This document shows positions 62,383 to 64,000 of a stretch of DNA of 64,000 bases, piece by piece. The stretch is taken from NCBI RefSeq assembly GCF_029784135.1, contig NC_073746.1, positions 241,112,307 to 241,176,306 of the forward strand, in the 5' to 3' direction. Position 1 is the first letter of the stretch. Every line of letters begins with the position of its first letter. The position numbers and the translations under genes are program-made. The notes under the pieces are model-generated. The model searched no databases and was not told the origin of the DNA. It worked only from the letters and a program-made list of their open reading frames with translations. This DNA is from Toxorhynchites rutilus septentrionalis. Taxonomy: Eukaryota; Arthropoda; Insecta; Diptera; Culicidae.

Positions 62383-62399
62383 TTAGAATATGGGTTGCA

Positions 62400-62759
62400 T
62401 TTAAAACTAATAATTCACTGTTTGTTAGACTTTTACATGTATTAAGAAATTTGCGCAGTTTATTTTTACGCGGATTTTGAGATTTACGCTTTTTTATTCC
62501 CCGCATAAAAAGCGACTCCATGTTTGTTCAAAGAGTCGTTCGACGTTGTATTCGTCGTATTCTTGGCCGAATCGATCTCCTCTTTCATTGGGGCTTTCCA
62601 GGCAGCTGCTTCCGGACTGTTGATCGCTTCGGAGTAGTTTTGGGGTTCTTCGTTTACGTGCTTCGTTACGTTGATGACTTCGCCGAATCGATGGGACGAG
62701 ACACCTTTCGTAGATCGTGCAGATCGGTTTAGTTCTAGTACTTTCAAGACAGGGATCAC
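62400..62759 (-). pseudogene. Copia pol fragment (region before RT), copy 2
   Basis: Twin of 51020-51395: RFGEVINVTKHVNEEPQNYS and EAINSPEAAAWKAPMKEEID. A few substitutions separate the two. Confidence 0.7.
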
Positions 62760-63047
62760 TTCTTGCTGGAGGGTTTCTCAGCAGTTTTGGTTCCCTTCTC
62801 CGACATGTTCGCTCAACATTCGCTGTCCAATAACTATCGTAGGATAATGGAAATGAGCTGTAGAAATGGGGTAAATCGTCAGGGTCGAATTTTCATCCGT
62901 GTAAAACGGTTATGTAACCCGACACTAACGAAAGCGTGTAAACGAGGGACGTATAAACCCCTACTTGCAATATGCCTTTCAAAAAATGCGTCCTTCGAAG
63001 GGCTTACCTTATTTTCCGACCGAACACACAATAGGTGGTTATCTTTT

Positions 63048-63390
63048 GATGTAGGACTACGTATTTCATTTCTGTACCGGGGTGTAAGTTCAATGTTTCG
63101 GAAACGAGAGTTACGCGTGGAGTGCAAGGTTTTGAACATTAATACCTCTTTGCCGATTGTAACGGAGTGTATGTATGATAATCACTCCTTTCGAACGACA
63201 AAATGTTCAAGAGTTATGTGGTTGTTAACTATAGATCCGGAAACTTGTTTCAATAGCTTAAAAATAGCTTCGAAAACAGACTATTCCGTATACAAGCACG
63301 CCTATGCATTATTTTCTCTCCCAATTCCGTTTCGTTTCTGCAGCCAAACTAAACGGAGCATTCAGCGAGAAGCGTGGCATCGATAATAAT
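63048..63390 (+). promoter_or_regulatory. End module copy 4 (uninterrupted)
   Basis: Gatgtaggactacgtatttc, ctgtaccggggtgtaag, gaaacgagagttacgcgtgg, ccggaaacttgtttcaatag, ccgtatacaagcacgcc. It shows the state before the MITE-LINE insertion of copy 3. Confidence 0.6.
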
Positions 63391-64000
63391 TCGATACCGA
63401 TGGGTGCCATTGACTATGGATTTGATAGTGAAGAATACGAAATGTTTGATATGGTGGAGTGAATATTTCACCATATCGAAGAAATCACATTGATGAAGGC
63501 AGCGTTAAAAAATATTTGTATACGAATGTCGCAATCGATCGTCGTTTCCAATTGTCGGGAAAGGAATATTATGTTTACTATGTAATCCGAGGGGAATCCA
63601 TTCCTTCTTCATGTGTTAATAATTCTGCTCCGGATCAATGAAATGATATGATAATCATTTTATACAAACGACAAAATTTCCAAAAGTTATATGATTGCTA
63701 CTTATTGACTCGAAAAAATGTTCTATATCTTAAAAAAAGCTTTGAAAACAGGCTATTGCAATCACACATATCCGTATATATGAAATCCATATACAGGTCG
63801 GACTCGATTATATACAATTTTGGACTGGATTATATACAGTTTAAAAAAAATATTTTTTCATGTTTCAAATATGACTTATTTCAAAAGAAATGTAACCTTT
63901 CAACGTTAAGGTGTAATTAAAGTGACTAATTCATATACAGTAGGGTAAAAATCGTGATTTTTGAAGATTTTGCTTGAATTTTCACCAAGAATTAATTATA
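63391..64000. other. No gene recognised; partial end module near 63640-63800
   Basis: Ttgaaaacaggctattgcaa at about 63743 matches the module at 47315-47590, with diverged sequence around it. The rest is AT-rich with frames of 60 and 90 codons of no known kind. Confidence 0.4.

Overview
This window is eukaryotic nuclear DNA from an insect, most probably a culicine mosquito of the Aedes type. The signs are short introns with GT-AG borders, two single-copy animal genes, and a dense mix of repeats known from Aedes: a mariner-like DD37E element, tRNA-derived SINEs, Jockey/I/R4/L1-like LINEs, Ty1/copia, hAT, PIF/Harbinger and many palindromic MITEs. The species call is inference; no database was searched. 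Roughly nine tenths of the window is intergenic or intronic repeat.

Only two host genes are convincing. On the minus strand, 28502 to 20826, an eight-exon gene encodes an 854-residue kinectin/RRBP1-like endoplasmic reticulum coiled-coil protein; its 4.7 kb intron holds a Helitron and nested retroposons. On the plus strand, 58128 to 58781, a two-exon gene encodes ARPC3, a subunit of the actin-nucleating Arp2/3 complex. The two genes have no evident functional link.

Layout. 0.65-10.1 kb: one Jockey-like LINE appears to be split by a 5.5 kb block (2.33-7.79 kb) and by a DD37E mariner (8.645-9.941 kb). The 5.5 kb block carries two decayed histone H2A genes, including histone 3' stem-loops and promoter-like flanks, plus an RNase H fragment of another LINE and a hAT MITE. 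10.5-13 kb: three MITEs. 13.4-14.2 kb: degenerate tandem repeat. 17.6-18.8 kb: R4-type LINE remnant. 20.8-28.5 kb: kinectin-like gene. 30.7-32.8 kb: hAT element with a LINE inside. 35.3-39.3 kb: MITE, SINE and two back-to-back PIF/Harbinger elements, one coding for a MADF protein, the other containing a MITE that contains a SINE. 40.8-45.2 kb: a young Ty1/copia element with 157-bp LTRs. 45.8-51.7 kb: duplicated repeat blocks, a 3.2 kb inserted element with a 707-bp tandem array, and a copia fragment. 51.75-56.63 kb: an L1/Tx1-like LINE with both reading frames open, sitting inside a MITE. 57.6-58.9 kb: MITE and ARPC3. 59.3-64 kb: copia fragments and second copies of the blocks seen at 45.9-51.7 kb.

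The second copies at 60.4-63.4 kb are very useful: they give empty sites for insertions elsewhere in the window, so that element ends and target duplications can be read directly. The most unusual item is the family whose ends carry a GACGTAGGACTACGTC-like motif: one member carries histone H2A sequence, another carries the tandem array.
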